NCBI RefSeq assembly: GCF_009870125.1
Contig: NC_046683.1
Coordinates: 60,961,869 to 61,025,868, forward strand
Reading direction: 5' to 3'
DNA from: Drosophila pseudoobscura
Taxonomy: Eukaryota; Arthropoda; Insecta; Diptera; Drosophilidae
DNA: 64,000 nt
The notes below the pieces were generated by a model that saw only the letters and a list, made by a program, of their open reading frames with translations, ran no database searches and had not been told where the DNA came from. Numbering within the stretch: the first letter of the stretch is position 1; each line of letters starts with the position of its first letter. Shown here one piece after another: positions 10,779-22,057 of the stretch. Made by a program: the position numbers and the translations under genes.

Positions 10779-11889
10779 ATGGACAAGCTAAAGGGTATGC
10801 TCAAGGCCTACGAGGAATGGGTGGCCAGGAATCCGGATGTGGTGGGCGACTTTGAGACCACAGCCAAATGGGTGTCGTACTTTATAGCAGGTATTTGTGT
10901 ACTCAAGAAGAAAGTTATGTTCTTGGAGATCGATGATGATGCAACTTGTAATCCGTTTTGCAGGTCGGATATCCTCCTCCAATGTGCTCTCCGAGCTGGT
11001 CTATACCCTGTCAAATATGCTGGTCTTTTATAACGATCGGATCATCGACGGGGAACGCAGTGCCAAGGAAAATTCGATGCTCCGGCTGCAGTCCAAACTC
11101 TGCTATCGTCTAAAGGTCACGCTGACGACGCTCGAGTACAGCGAGGTGTTCATCGAGATATCGGCGAGGCGGCTGTTCGGCCAGACCGGCAAGTGGCTGT
11201 TGATAGCGCTCATACAGGTCTTCAAGGCAGCAGGAAGACTGTTTATCTTGCGACATTCCACATCCGATATAATCACCTCACCGCCCATAGCCTCGCTGAA
11301 CAGGCGGGCCCTCGGCAAACAGCGGAAGACGGCAGCGGCTGGCGCTTCCGCCGCCAATGACGATGCCAATGTGATCCAATCCCAGCACTCTGTAACCTTC
11401 CAGTTGAAGCGATCGGGTCGCATCATCCGGAAGGTGGAGGGTGCGCCGCCCATACAGTATCGCGACTTCAACCTCCACGTGGAGAACAACGAGGCAGCCA
11501 AGGCGCAAGTGCCACGCCAGCTGCTCACCGCCGAGTACCTGTACATCTCCAAGCCCCTCATCCATTTGGCGGCAATGGGCCTGTTCGGGCGCCGCAGCTG
11601 GAAGCAGTACATGGTGGCCCTGTCGGTGGATCTGTACAGCATCCATCTGTATCGCCAGCGCAGACACCTGATGTCCAAGCAACAGAAACTGGAGCTGAGC
11701 AGGCGATGCATCAACCTCATGTATTTCCTTGTACGCTCCCCCTTCTACGAGAGCTACACACAGACGAGGCTGGAGAGGCTGCTCGACCTACTGGTCCGCA
11801 CGGTGCCACTGGCCAAGATGGTGTCGGGTCCATTGAAGGACTACATTCCACAGTGGCAGAGCACGTACTTCTACCTCTGGTCCACTTAA
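10779..11889 (+). CDS. Pex16: Pex16, peroxisomal membrane protein assembly factor
   Basis: Two exons, 10779-10890 and 10964-11889, give 345 aa. The ATG at 10779 (MDKLKGMLKAYEEWVARNP) is preferred over an upstream in-frame ATG at 10752. The split Gly codon at the junction gives FIAGRISSNVLSELVYTLSNMLVFYNDRI, a family-conserved block. The C-terminal half carries WKQYMVALSVDLYSIHLYR and LVRSPFYESYTQ, and the protein ends in DYIPQWQSTYFYLWST, all typical of Pex16. By family it is a multi-spanning membrane protein that recruits Pex3 and helps insert peroxisomal membrane proteins. A Lys/Ala/Asn-rich insertion near residues 165-190 is a variable loop. Flies lacking Pex16 are known to have peroxisome defects. 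Confidence 0.93.
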
Positions 11890-12132
11890 GCATCGGCACT
11901 ACACTGGAGAAAATTAGTATTCCCATTCCCCCTTTATAAGATAAGTTTCAAGTTACAGGTGATGCGCGTGTGGGCTTTTGTATGGCTTTTAAATTATATA
12001 TGGAACAATATTTTTACACATACAGTAAACGAATTGTTGTTTTTCACTTACATTCTAACTATACATAACAGTTAATCGTAATTATAATTGGCTAAAAAAC
12101 ACAAAGACCTCAGATCTCGGACCTCTGACGAA

Positions 12133-15100
12133 TCAGAACTTCAGACTGAATCCCGGTCCCATGGCCAGCTGGCGTTGTGTGAGTCCTGCGTGCAGCACAA
12201 AGCCAGTGCTGCTGGCCGAAGACGCAGCTACAGCGGCAGCAGTGGCGGCCAATCCACCGTGGCTCTTCTTATTGCCCGTGATAATGCCCGAGGAGAGTTT
12301 GTTCACGGCCGCAATGGGCTCATCCCGGCCCAGTTGCTTGAACTGGGAGCCACCCGAGGGCGGTTTCGGCGACGAGGCCTGCGCCTTGCGTGCTCCGAGC
12401 TCACTCTTGGCCGGCCACGTGGGGAACATGGATGGATCGATGGGTAGGGGTAGCTCCTTGAAATAGGCATGCTTCAGGGCCGCATCAGCCGTCAGTCTTT
12501 GTTTGGGATCGTACGTCAACAGGCCCTGCAGCAGCGACAGTCCCATATCGGAGGTCTTCTCCAGAAAGTGTTTGCGCAGCTGTGACACGGGATATTCGGT
12601 GAACTGTGAGTTCTGGCTCAGCATGTTCTTGACGGCGGGTAGCTCGGTATAACCAGGCCAGATCTTATCGTTCGGTGTTCCCAGTTCCTGCAAACAAAAA
12701 AAAAAACATCAGTGAACAGGATTTCCATGGGAAAGACCTTCTATAGCCTACCTTAAAGATCCGATTCAGTTCATCGATCTCCGATTTGCCTGGAAACAGG
12801 GGCAACATCTGAAGGAACTCGGCGAAAATGCAACCCACCGACCACACATCAATGGGCGTCGAGTAGACCGGAGAGCAGAGTAGCAGCTCTGGTGCCCGAT
12901 ACCAGAGCGTGACCACCAGCGAGGTGTACTTCTTGATCGGTGAGCCGTACTCGCGTGCGAGGCCAAAGTCGCCGACCTTCAGTATGCCCTTGTGGGAGAG
13001 CAGCAGATTGGAGGTCTTCAGGTCCCGATGCAGTATCCAATTGTCGTGCAGATGGGCCACTGCCAGCAGCAGTTGCTGTGTGAGGCACTTGACCTCGCCC
13101 GGAAAGAAGCTCTGCTTGCGGTTCTTCATCGTCTCCATCAGAGACTTGAGATCGTGCTCCACATAGTCCATCACAATGAAGATCTTGTCCATGTTGGAGC
13201 CCACCACAATTTCACGGACGGTCACAATATTCGGATGCTGGCCCTTGAGCAGCGTGTTGATCTCCCTCAGAGAGGTGATGGGGAAGCCCTCCTTTTCCTT
13301 TTCCATTTTGAGGCGCTTGAGTGCGACTATCTCGTTGGTTCGCTTGTCCTTGGCGCGATAGACAACGCCGTAGGTGCCCTCCTCGATGCGATTGAGGCAC
13401 TGGAACTCCTCCACCGAACGACATCCCTGGACGCCGGGATAGTAGTTCGGTAGCGGTATGCCCTTGTCGTCGCACGGCGTCTGTTCCTCCAGCGATCGCA
13501 GCGGCTGTTTGGCTGTGGCCGCCTTCTCTTCGCTCGTTTGGGGCTTCTCGTCCGCCGCTTGGGGCATGCCACGCTCCTCGCTGCGCGTGCTGGTGCTGGG
13601 GGAACGCTGATGCTTGTCATGAGTGCCATCTTCCTCGTCTTCGTCCATGCTGCTGTCGTGGGAATGAGTCTTGGAGCGGGAACGACTGCTGCGGCTGGAC
13701 TGGGAGCTATCGGAGCTGTTCTTGGAGCTCGCTGCCGAGCGCGAGCGTGACGACCTTTGGCCCTTGGGCGACTTGTACAGCTCGCCGACACTCAATGGGC
13801 TATCGGGCAAAGGAATCTCCTCCTCGTCTTCTGCCGGCTTGCCCGATGATTTTCTTTTGCTCTTCTTTTTCGTCTCGTAACTTTCGTCGCTCTCATTGGA
13901 TCCGGAATCGGTGTCGGTGTCCTCCGCACTGTCCTCGTCATCATCTTCCTCCTCGTTGGAATCGCTCTCCTCGCTGGCATCCTCTTCCTCATCCTCCTCG
14001 TCCCTGATGACCTGCACCTCCTCAACGCTGGGCTTTCTTCGCTTCTTGTACTTGATGTCCCGCTCGTCGCTCTCCAAAGCCTTCTGCTTCCGCTTGACAA
14101 TGTTGAGGCCAGCCGTAACGCTGGCGGCCACTGTCGCCGGACTGAGGGCATCGCTGTGCTCGTTTCGTTCGCGCAGCAGCTCTCGGCGTGCCTCCAGCTC
14201 GTCCCGAGCCGTTTGTTTCCGCTGGCGATTCTCCCGCTCCGCAGCCAGGAGCTTCTCCCTTCTGGCCAACAGCTCCGGATCCACTTCCACGGAAACCTTT
14301 CGCCGGCTGACATCCGGAGCGTCTTCCCTGAGTAGCGGCTTGACCGAGCTGCGGTGGGACTTGTGGTGCTGCGTCTGATGCTCCAGCTCTGGGCTGTCCA
14401 GCAGCTCGATTACACGCTCGTGCCGCTGCTTGTGGCTGCGCCCACGCTCGCGCTCCTTGCGACTCTCCCTGCGATGGTCATAGTTCTCCTCCGACTCATA
14501 ATCCTTGACGTAGTTGTGGCGCTTCTTCAGCAGACGCGAGCGCAGATCCTGCTCGAGACTCTCCGCATCCTTGCTCTCGGCATATTTGCTGGTTCTCCTG
14601 CTAGGCGGCTCCTCGAGGGGATAGTCGGGGGCATGCCGACTGCTCCCGTGGTAAGCGCCAGATGGATAGGAATGGTAATCCCCTCGAGTACCCACCCTGG
14701 GTCCACTCAAATGCATGGCCGCGTGATGCTGATGGTGGTGATGGGTATAGCCCTGTGCTGATGGCGGCGGTGGTGGTGGCAGGGGCGGCTGTGGGTAGTG
14801 ATAGGCGGCATGGCTCAGGTGATGTTTGGGATAGCCTCCTCCCACTCCTGCCGCAACGGCTCCCCTCTCACTGTTGTTGGTGCGTGGATGATGGTGGTGA
14901 TGGTAGTGCTCCTCCCTGGCCCTATACTCGTATCGATGCTCACGCTCTGCTCCTCCACCATCTTCTCTTTCCTTGTGGCGCCTTCGCTCGCGGGAATGTT
15001 TCTTCTTTGATTCGCGCTTCGAGCCAGTGGCTTCCCTGTGGCTGGCCTGCGGCGGTTGTATGTACAGTGAATCGGCATCGGCATCGTGCTCCTCGTCCCC

Positions 15101-16981
15101 GCTAAAAGCAAGAGAGAAACAATTAACAATTATGACGCCATGCTAAGTGCTCTGCCCCCGATCTTCCGATGCGAAATGCGAGTTGCTGGACGACCCAGTG
15201 GCTGACATTGACGCTGGCTCTGCCTGTTGCTGCTACTGTTCTGTTGGGTGTTGCTGTTGCTGCTGCAGTCTATGATGCTGATGAGGATTACATTTTACAC
15301 AGTGCCCTTGGGGGCTCCAAAGCTCACGGCGATGGCGAGGGCGATGGTGGTGATGGAGTGTCCACACGCTTCGCTCTGGAATTCTTTTGGAGATTAGAAT
15401 CAAAAAACTTGTGTGCAGTACTTTTAAGCGGAATTCGTGCAACTCTAATTGAAGCAATCATCTCGGCGCTACTCGACTTCTCCAGAATCATCTGGATGGA
15501 GGAGCACAGCACTCTGAGGAGCACCGAGTGCAATCAATCAACATGGGGTACTTACCTGAATTCCGCTCTCCCCCGGGCACAGGATCGGTACGGATAGAGA
15601 CAGACTTGATGGCTTGATAGAAACTATTCCATGAAGCAATGACACTCCCAAGGGCTGTAAAATGTAAACCCGAGACTTACACACGGACTGCAGCTGCACG
15701 CAACCACCTGCTACTCTGCTATTTGGGATGGATCTTTTATCTTTCTGCTCTGTTCTGTTCTGTGCTTTTCGGTTGACAAAAAGACAAAAAGATAGAGAGA
15801 TGGGGAGAGAGAGAGAGAGAAGGAGAGACACGGAAAGATATTGAGACTTGGAGACTTGCGGGGACTTGGAAAGAGGAATTAGTTCAAAAGTTTCATCAAT
15901 AGTTTCATTGTGTGGTTGATTGATTTGATTTGATTTACAATTACAATTTACCGCCAGCAGCACACGATACGAGATCCGGAGAGATAGATCTCTGTACAGA
16001 ACACTGGTATGCATTTATTAGTCAGCGCAAGCGATTAGCGTTGGTTGCGGCTTGGGCATTGGCTTGAGAAGACTCGTATTCGCATTTCGGTTTCGCTCTC
16101 CACCTGCCCTGAAGAAGATGCTCGCTCGCTCTCTCTCTGCCGTTGCATTTTTACACTGGAGGACGGGTGCGCATTATTTTTTGAAATTCAAATTTCGTTT
16201 TTTCTTGTTTTCTTGCACGTTTTTTATGGTTTTTTTTTTTGTTTTTAACTATTATATTTTGTTTTTTTTTTTTTGCATTATTATTATCATTATTATTATT
16301 ATTATTAGGTATTGTTGATGGCCATCGCGCGCCTCGGTCTTGGGACAAGTACACACTTTTTGGCCTATTTGCAATGAAAAAAGTCAAGTCAATTAAATGG
16401 TACAACAAATATAAGGATTCAGTAATTGTTATCATCAATAATTGGATTTTGGTTTCATTTCTTTGGTAGTTTATCTTTTTTGGTTAGCAAACAAGCGCGA
16501 AAGGAGGGTGATGGGGGGGGAGGTAGGGATTCTTTCTGTTTATGTGTGTATTCTTTTTACAATTTACAATTTCGCTTTTAGATTTTTGTAGAATTAGCAT
16601 GTAGAAACAGATACAACAAAAAATGCTTGGTAAAAAATTGTTTCACCCGTCGCACACACACACACATACACACACACGCATATAGTATATAGAAGGATGG
16701 TCAGTGCTGCCAACTGTGGAATTCCATTGAAGAAAAACAGTTAAGTTGTACATATTTTGCTGGCACAAATGCCGCCAAGTTGCCAGCACCAGACACTGTA
16801 TATGATGTACGCCTGGCTTTGTGAGCGCGTGTGTGTCTGTCTGTGTGTGTATGCAGCAACAATTTTTCATGAATCGCACTATACTACGGGTAAAGGGATC
16901 CTAGCTATATACACACCTGTGATAGTGCCCATCGGTGGGGCTACGCAATTGGCCATCCTCGCTGCCAGATGAATTGACCAT
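12133..16981 (-). CDS. Pitslre: Pitslre (CDK11), PITSLRE-type cyclin-dependent kinase
   Basis: Three coding exons, 16981-16917, 15101-12752 and 12687-12133, give about 989 aa. The start ATG at 16981 encodes [21 protein letters not shown]; the junction forms a Ser codon and continues [11 protein letters not shown] in frame. The long N-terminal half is His-, Arg/Glu- and Ser-rich with acidic runs, as in CDK11. The kinase domain runs from ~590: glycine loop [14 protein letters not shown], the eponymous PITSLRE at ~627, HRDLKTSN at ~712, DFG at ~732, and APE within the activation segment. The C terminus ([17 protein letters not shown]) is the usual CDK11 end. By family it acts with L-type cyclins in the nucleus on transcription and splicing, and in mitosis. 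It is divergent from the DMAC2-like gene. Confidence 0.93.
15102..16916 (-). other. First coding intron of Pitslre, with possible alternative first exon
   Basis: This 1.8-kb intron holds a GA tract near 15807, a T-rich and ATT-repeat segment at 16200-16310, and CA runs near 16655 and GT near 16828. A consensus minus-strand donor (ATTCAG then GTAAGT) at 15556/15555 could end an alternative 5' exon. A plus-strand open frame at 15169-15597 with a hydrophobic N terminus is also present (see findings); I do not call it a gene. Confidence 0.45.
16283..16308. repeat. (ATT)n microsatellite
   Basis: Tandem ATT units with one ATC interruption, inside the Pitslre intron. Confidence 0.85.
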
Positions 16982-16999
16982 CTTGTGACCACAGTCCGC

Positions 17000-17395
17000 A
17001 AATTGTTTAATGAATATATTCACTGCTCTGCTGCCCTTCCAGTGAGAGAAGTAGCTGGCTGGCCTGGCCTGGCGGATTCACGTAATTATTTAGCAGCTTT
17101 CGCAGCGTTTGCTTGGCAAAATGCGTGCTGAACTACAACTTAATCTCTTCGCTGACAGTATGTCGGCATTTATGTATATTTAACTTTGTTTTTCGGTGGA
17201 ACTCTACTTTTTTGCTTTAGCAATGTCTGTGTCGTGTGGAAATGTGAAACTTCACGCTAAAGAAAAGATGGCGTCGCACGCTTGGCACTGCCAACTCGTC
17301 TCGTTTGTTTCGAACAGCTGTTGCGTCAGCTGATATTTTCAACGTTCTTTCGGCCGCAATTTGTTAAATTTATTGAAAGAAAATATACTTTTAAA
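17000..17395. promoter_or_regulatory. Divergent promoter of Pitslre (-) and the DMAC2-like gene (+)
   Basis: The palindromic E-box AACAGCTGTT (Ohler motif 5, AWCAGCTGWT) is at 17313-17322, with a second CAGCTG at 17328-17333. The words match the E-box elements in the next promoter to the right (18776 and 18814). No TATA box is seen. Confidence 0.6.
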
Positions 17396-18250
17396 ATGTT
17401 ACACGGCATGTCGCGACGTCTGACGTCGTTGGTGGGGCGCCAAGGGCACCGCCTAGCCGCCACACTGCCCACCAATGAGCCGCAGCCCAACGAGGAAGTA
17501 AGCCACACGGTCAGGAGGATTCGCGAGGAGCTTGCCACCGACAAGCAGAGGCTGAAGTGGCGCACACCGATCGGAGACAGGCCCGAGGATTGGAACAGCA
17601 AGCTCAAACTGTTCTCCAACTCCGAGCAGACGTCAGATTTTATAGTAATGATGCAGCGGCCCATTGACCTGTCGCCCACGAAAATAAAGGATTGGTGGGG
17701 GAATCGCCAGGAGAAGATCGAACGCCACATGCAACAGTTCATACCGGAGCGGCACAAGATTCTGGGCGCAGAGCTGGCTGCGGCCCATTTCATACTGTAT
17801 CGCGGCGGTGCCGCCAAGTTCTTCGACGATCCGCGCTGGCATCGGGCCAGCGAGGATGGGGAATTTAGTTTGCCCAATAAATTCCATCCCGGGTACAAAG
17901 TGGAGGCCCTGCGCTGCGACAACATGACGCTCTACTACGAGGGATTGGAGAACTTGCGCTGCCTCGACCATCTCAAGTTTCTATCATTTCACAATGTGAA
18001 AACCTTTGATGACTGGTGCCTGGACCGGGTTTCAGGTGGCGAATATCCACGTCTGGAAGTTCTGGACCTATCTGGCACTGAAGTAACTACTAATGGGCTG
18101 TCCTGCCTGTACCGTCTGCCCCAGCTGAAGCTTCTAATCGTAGATGATCCCAAGCAATCGGTGGAAATGGAATTGGCCGCGGCCATGCTCGAGGTGGCTT
18201 TGTCCCCTCTGAAAGTTGTTGGAGCAGATGCTATTCACAGCCATAGCTAA
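17396..18250 (+). CDS. DMAC2/ATP5SL-like mitochondrial protein with leucine-rich repeats
   Basis: A single exon encodes 284 aa from the ATG at 17396 (MLHGMSRRLTSLVGRQG). The upstream in-frame ATG at 17282 would lie in the promoter and is not used here. The N terminus is basic with no acidic residues in its first ~28 positions, as expected for mitochondrial import. The C-terminal third has leucine-rich-repeat character and the family signature FDDWCLDRV, then RLEVLDLSGTEVTTNGLSCLYRLPQLKLL. This pattern fits DMAC2 (ATP5SL), which in mammals helps assemble the distal membrane arm of complex I; the related ATP synthase factor S (DMAC2L) is the main alternative. No intron is needed. It shares an E-box promoter with Pitslre. 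Confidence 0.78.
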   Translation: MLHGMSRRLTSLVGRQGHRLAATLPTNEPQPNEEVSHTVRRIREELATDKQRLKWRTPIGDRPEDWNSKLKLFSNSEQTSDFIVMMQRPIDLSPTKIKDWWGNRQEKIERHMQQFIPERHKILGAELAAAHFILYRGGAAKFFDDPRWHRASEDGEFSLPNKFHPGYKVEALRCDNMTLYYEGLENLRCLDHLKFLSFHNVKTFDDWCLDRVSGGEYPRLEVLDLSGTEVTTNGLSCLYRLPQLKLLIVDDPKQSVEMELAAAMLEVALSPLKVVGADAIHSHS

Positions 18251-18308
18251 ATTTGTTATTATATAATTACATTATATATAAAAAAATCAAAAGAAAAATG
18301 AGCGTTTA

Positions 18309-18678
18309 TCAACTTTGTGAGGGTTTTGCTTTCAGATATTCCGCTTTGATGGCATCGCGTTCTTCAAGTGGCGGCAAATACGGAGCTATTCCCTTGCCTC
18401 GGCGGTCCGCACGTACCTTGTTCTAAAAGAAAATATCATTTAAGTAAATACGAATCATAGTTTATTTGATAAACATACCCAAAACTCTTTGCAATTGTTG
18501 TAATTTGCAAAATAAACCTCGCACTTGTCGCGGTCAAAGTTGTTTTTGTTGAGGCACTTGAACGACAATTCCTGCTCCTGTAAATGGGATATTGTTCAAT
18601 AGAGGGATTGCATTTTGTTTGTTATAAACATACCTTTAGACAGGGATTATCGCGCTCTGCATTCAGATTACGCGGCAT
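18309..18678 (-). CDS. CHCHD7: CHCHD7-type twin CX9C mitochondrial protein
   Basis: Three tiny exons, 18678-18634, 18577-18479 and 18422-18309, join in phase 0 to give 85 aa, the same length as human CHCHD7 as I recall it. The first exon encodes MPRNLNAERDNPCLK. The two CX9C motifs are C-LKEQELSFK-C and C-EVYFANYNN-C, the coiled-coil-helix-coiled-coil-helix hairpin held by two disulfides. By family, such proteins are oxidised and trapped in the intermembrane space by Mia40/CHCHD4, and the CHCHD7/COX23 group is linked to cytochrome c oxidase assembly. All exons are below 115 nt, so simple ORF calling misses it. It ends 58 bp from the end of the DMAC2-like gene and starts 164 bp from Vps26C. 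Confidence 0.9.
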
Positions 18679-18842
18679 TTGTATTTATGGGAAAATATTC
18701 TAAATTATTCTAAAAACTTATGTAAAATGTCGTTTGTTTTCGTCTATCGTTTAGAAATGCCAACTTGTTGAAATTAACAGCTGTTTGGTTTGCCGTGCTG
18801 CCAACTTTCTTAGAACAGCTGTTCGGCAGTCGCTGAAGAAAA
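18679..18842. promoter_or_regulatory. 164-bp divergent promoter of CHCHD7 and Vps26C with paired E-boxes
   Basis: Two perfect AACAGCTGTT palindromes at 18776-18785 and 18814-18823 are 38 bp apart. Between them lies GTGCTGCCAACT. The word AACAGCTGTT is Ohler motif 5, characteristic of broad housekeeping promoters. Confidence 0.68.
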
Positions 18843-19926
18843 ATGAGTTTTAACTTTGAAATCAAATTAAAACGCGAAAACAAAGTCTATTATGAAAATG
18901 TAAGTGAAATAAGTACTCCTTGCGCATACCCTCCAACCCTGCATCTCTCCCGCAGGACATGCTGCTGGGCTGCGTGCAGTTCCAGTGCGGCGCCGAGACA
19001 AAACACGAAGGAATCATTCTGTATTTGGAGGGAGTCGTTAATTTACAACTTAGCAGCAAAACAGTGGGTCTATTTGATGCCTTCTACAACTCGGTGAAGC
19101 CCATTAATCTGCTACAGAATAATCTCGAGCTATCTGCCCCGGGAAAGCTGAGCGCCGGTCGCTCCGAGTTCCATTTCGAGCTGCCCCTGGTGTGCCGCAA
19201 GGAACCCCGCATTCTGTACGAGACATATCACGGAGTATTTATCAACGTCAACTATCAGCTGCAGTGCACCGTCAAGCGGAACTTTCTGGGCAAATCCATG
19301 ACGAAGATCCAACAGTTCTGTGTGCAATACAAGCCGACGGGCCTCAGCGAAAACTCGCTGCGGGCGGTGCCCTTTAGCCTGAGTCCGGACTCGCTGCAGA
19401 AGAATGCCTCGGCCAAGGAGCGCCTGTCCATGCCCCGGTTTCTCATCACGGGTCGTCTGGATCGCAGTGAATCGTGCGTAACGATGCCCATAACCGGCAG
19501 CATTATGGTGCAGCATACGGAGGCCGCCATCAAATCGATAGACATGCAACTGGTGCGGGTGGAGACGTGTGGCTGTGACGAGGGATACTCCAAGGACGCC
19601 ACCGAGATCCAGACCATACAAATCGCCGATGGCAACGTTCTGCCCAAGCTGGAACTTCCCATTTATATGGTACTTCCGCGGCTGTTCACTTGCCCCACGC
19701 TACTCACAAAAAACTTCAAAATTGGTATGAAACGATGCCGCTATACTAGAAATTCCCATACTAATTAGCTTGATCTCTTCCAGAGTTTGAATTGAATCTG
19801 GTCGTTGTGTTTAAGGAAGACTATACAGTTAGTGAAAACTTTAAAATAGTTTTCAAGCGCTCTGCAGGCCCATTGCCCAGCAAAATGACTACCGCAGGAC
19901 GTTGCCCAATCGAATACGGCAGCTAA
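18843..19926 (+). CDS. Vps26C: Vps26C (DSCR3), Retriever complex arrestin-fold subunit
   Basis: Three exons, 18843-18899, 18956-19724 and 19784-19926, give 322 aa. Starts MSFNFEIKLKRENKVYYEND and ends GRCPIEYGS. The N-terminal arrestin half has SKTVGLFDAFYNSVKPINLL and ETYHGVFINVNYQLQC, and the C-terminal half has FLITGRLDRSESCVTMPITGSIMV, as in the VPS26 family; the details match VPS26C/DSCR3 rather than VPS26A/B. By family it joins VPS35L and VPS29 in Retriever, which recycles membrane cargo from endosomes. The third intron end restores the GAG codon for EFELNLVVVFKEDY. Length agrees with the family. Confidence 0.92.
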
Positions 19927-20037
19927 TTATCTATAATCAATGAAAAGTCTAGCTTACAGGCAGCTTTTAAGAGTAGAGTTGAAATATATTTATAACAAAA
20001 CTATATAATAATGAAATTTGAATTGCCCGCCAAAGTC

Positions 20038-20258
20038 ATCAGCTGTTTCCGTGCCCACAGCTTGCCAGTGGGTCATTTTTAGTGCTTTGCCAATTTTTTG
20101 ACTAGCCGTATTATTTTCTCGAAGTTTTATGTACCGTGAAGCGTTTGATAAGTGTCGTAAAATGAAATTGCTTTTAGTGGATTGATGCAGTGGAAAAACA
20201 GTGTGTGGCCTTGTGAATTATAGAAGTGGTGCGGTCAAAAGGTTCATTTTTTTTGTTG
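20038..20258 (+). promoter_or_regulatory. Probable promoter and noncoding first exon of an unidentified plus-strand gene
   Basis: An E-box ATCAGCTGTT at 20038-20047 precedes about 200 bp of transcript-like sequence that ends in an excellent donor, TTG then GTGAGT at 20259. No downstream exon was identified with confidence, so the gene must have a very long first intron. A candidate acceptor is discussed at 61012. Confidence 0.4.
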
Positions 20259-20706
20259 GTGAGTACGAAACATAGACGCAAACGCACACATGTTTGCATG
20301 CATGTGCGATTTTATGCTTAGTTGTTGTTGTAATTTATGAGCCGGCAAAAAGAGCCGCCATGAAAGGGCATGCCTCAGCGTGTTTGAAACTTGGGACACA
20401 CATAAATTAAATGGAACTCTGCAAATAGAAGTAATAAATCAAAAAGGAAATTTGATGTTCGTGCAATTATGACAGGCTACATCTCATCTTCATTGAATTA
20501 AATATTGATTACAGCTTTATCACTGTTACTTTTGATTGTTCAATCGCTTCGATACGAATGAAGTGCGTTGGCTGGGGGAGTCATGAAAATTGATTTCCTC
20601 TTTGTAAGTTTGGTGTGCTCTTCTTTTTTGACCGCCTGTCCTTCTTCATCTCCATCTCCGTTATTTTCTTTCAATTTGGCCGCACACAGCTGCCAAAACA
20701 AAGACT

Positions 20707-20730
20707 CGCTCTCTCTCTCTCTCTCTCTTT
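20707..20730. repeat. (CT)n microsatellite
   Basis: CT dinucleotide tract in the gene-poor region downstream of Vps26C. Confidence 0.85.
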
Positions 20731-21928
20731 TTCTCGGTGTTTCCCTCTGTACTTGTTCGATCTTCATCAGCACGCACACACATGCACATACATACGTACC
20801 ACCTCGGGCGATTCTCCCACGATTTAGAGTTTACCGTTAGCCAGCTGAATTTACTGTATTATTCTTAGCATACTCTTCGGCTGTGCCCTCTGACGACTCT
20901 TTCTGTGTCCCGCTCTCGCTCTCGCTCCGTCTTCCACTCTCAGCTTCCGTGTGACCGGTAAGTGCATATCAATTTCCTGCTCTCGCTTCCTTGCAATGCA
21001 AGGGGAAATTTTTTTTAAATCTTTAATAAGCTGATACTGCGCTGTGCTGCTGCTGCTGCTGTCATACACTACACCCACACACATGCAGTGCTTTTTATGT
21101 GTGTGCCGTGCATGTTTCTATATAAATTACTTAGCATAAAATTTCTTGGCTCCCTATCCTCCTCTCTGTCTTTCTCTCACAACTCACGCCATCTTTCTTT
21201 CTGTGTGTGTCTGTCTGTCTGTCTGCCTGCCTGTCTTTCCTTTCTCTGATGCCCTTGTTTGTATGGAGGGGGAGTGACACTTCAGCCATCTCCTTTACAT
21301 TCGATATACAAATATATGCACAAACACACACATACACACGACATGTGTGTACATCCATATATCCTTTACGAAAAGGACGGGCGAAAGTTCTCGCGGAGGC
21401 AAGTTTCAAGTTCACTAAATTATGTACATACATATATGTACATATGTACACACAAATACATACATACGTACTTGAATGCCTGCATGTGTGCGTGTGTGTA
21501 TAAACATATATTTACTCGACTCGACTCGACTCCTCTTTGGCGTCGGCCTCAAACTTTTTACCATAAAGAAAGTCACACAAGCACACACATGCCCATTCAC
21601 TTGAATGTATTTATTTAAGTCAAATAAAAAGAATAAGACAGAGACAGCATGATATGGGGCCTGTTGAATCCGTCGTACACTCGGATGGTGGAGTGCGGGA
21701 TAGTGGATATCCTATCCTATCCAATCCAATCCGTCCCTAAGCTGCAGTAAAAATACTCAAAGTGGAATATTTAAGATATTTTAAAGAACTGGCGAGGGGG
21801 TATACAATTTAAATATTATACAACTACACGACAAATCATCTGTGAAAAAACATTCCATTCACAGAAATAAGAATTAATTCCAATGAATTCTCATACATTA
21901 TTCACTCCTCCTCTCCTCTCCCTCCCAC

Positions 21929-21950
21929 CCTCTCTCTCTCTCTCTCTCTC
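21929..21950. repeat. (CT)n microsatellite
   Basis: Near-uninterrupted CT tract in noncoding DNA. Confidence 0.85.
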
Positions 21951-22034
21951 GCCATCTTAAATTCCCTCGAATTTCTTTCAGTGCCAGCGAAAGCTGTTGC
22001 TCTCCCTCTTTCCTTATCTGTGTCTCTGCCTTTG

Positions 22035-22057
22035 TGTGTGTGTGTGTGTGTGTGTGA
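22035..22057. repeat. (GT)n microsatellite
   Basis: TG dinucleotide tract, about 11 units. Confidence 0.85.
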
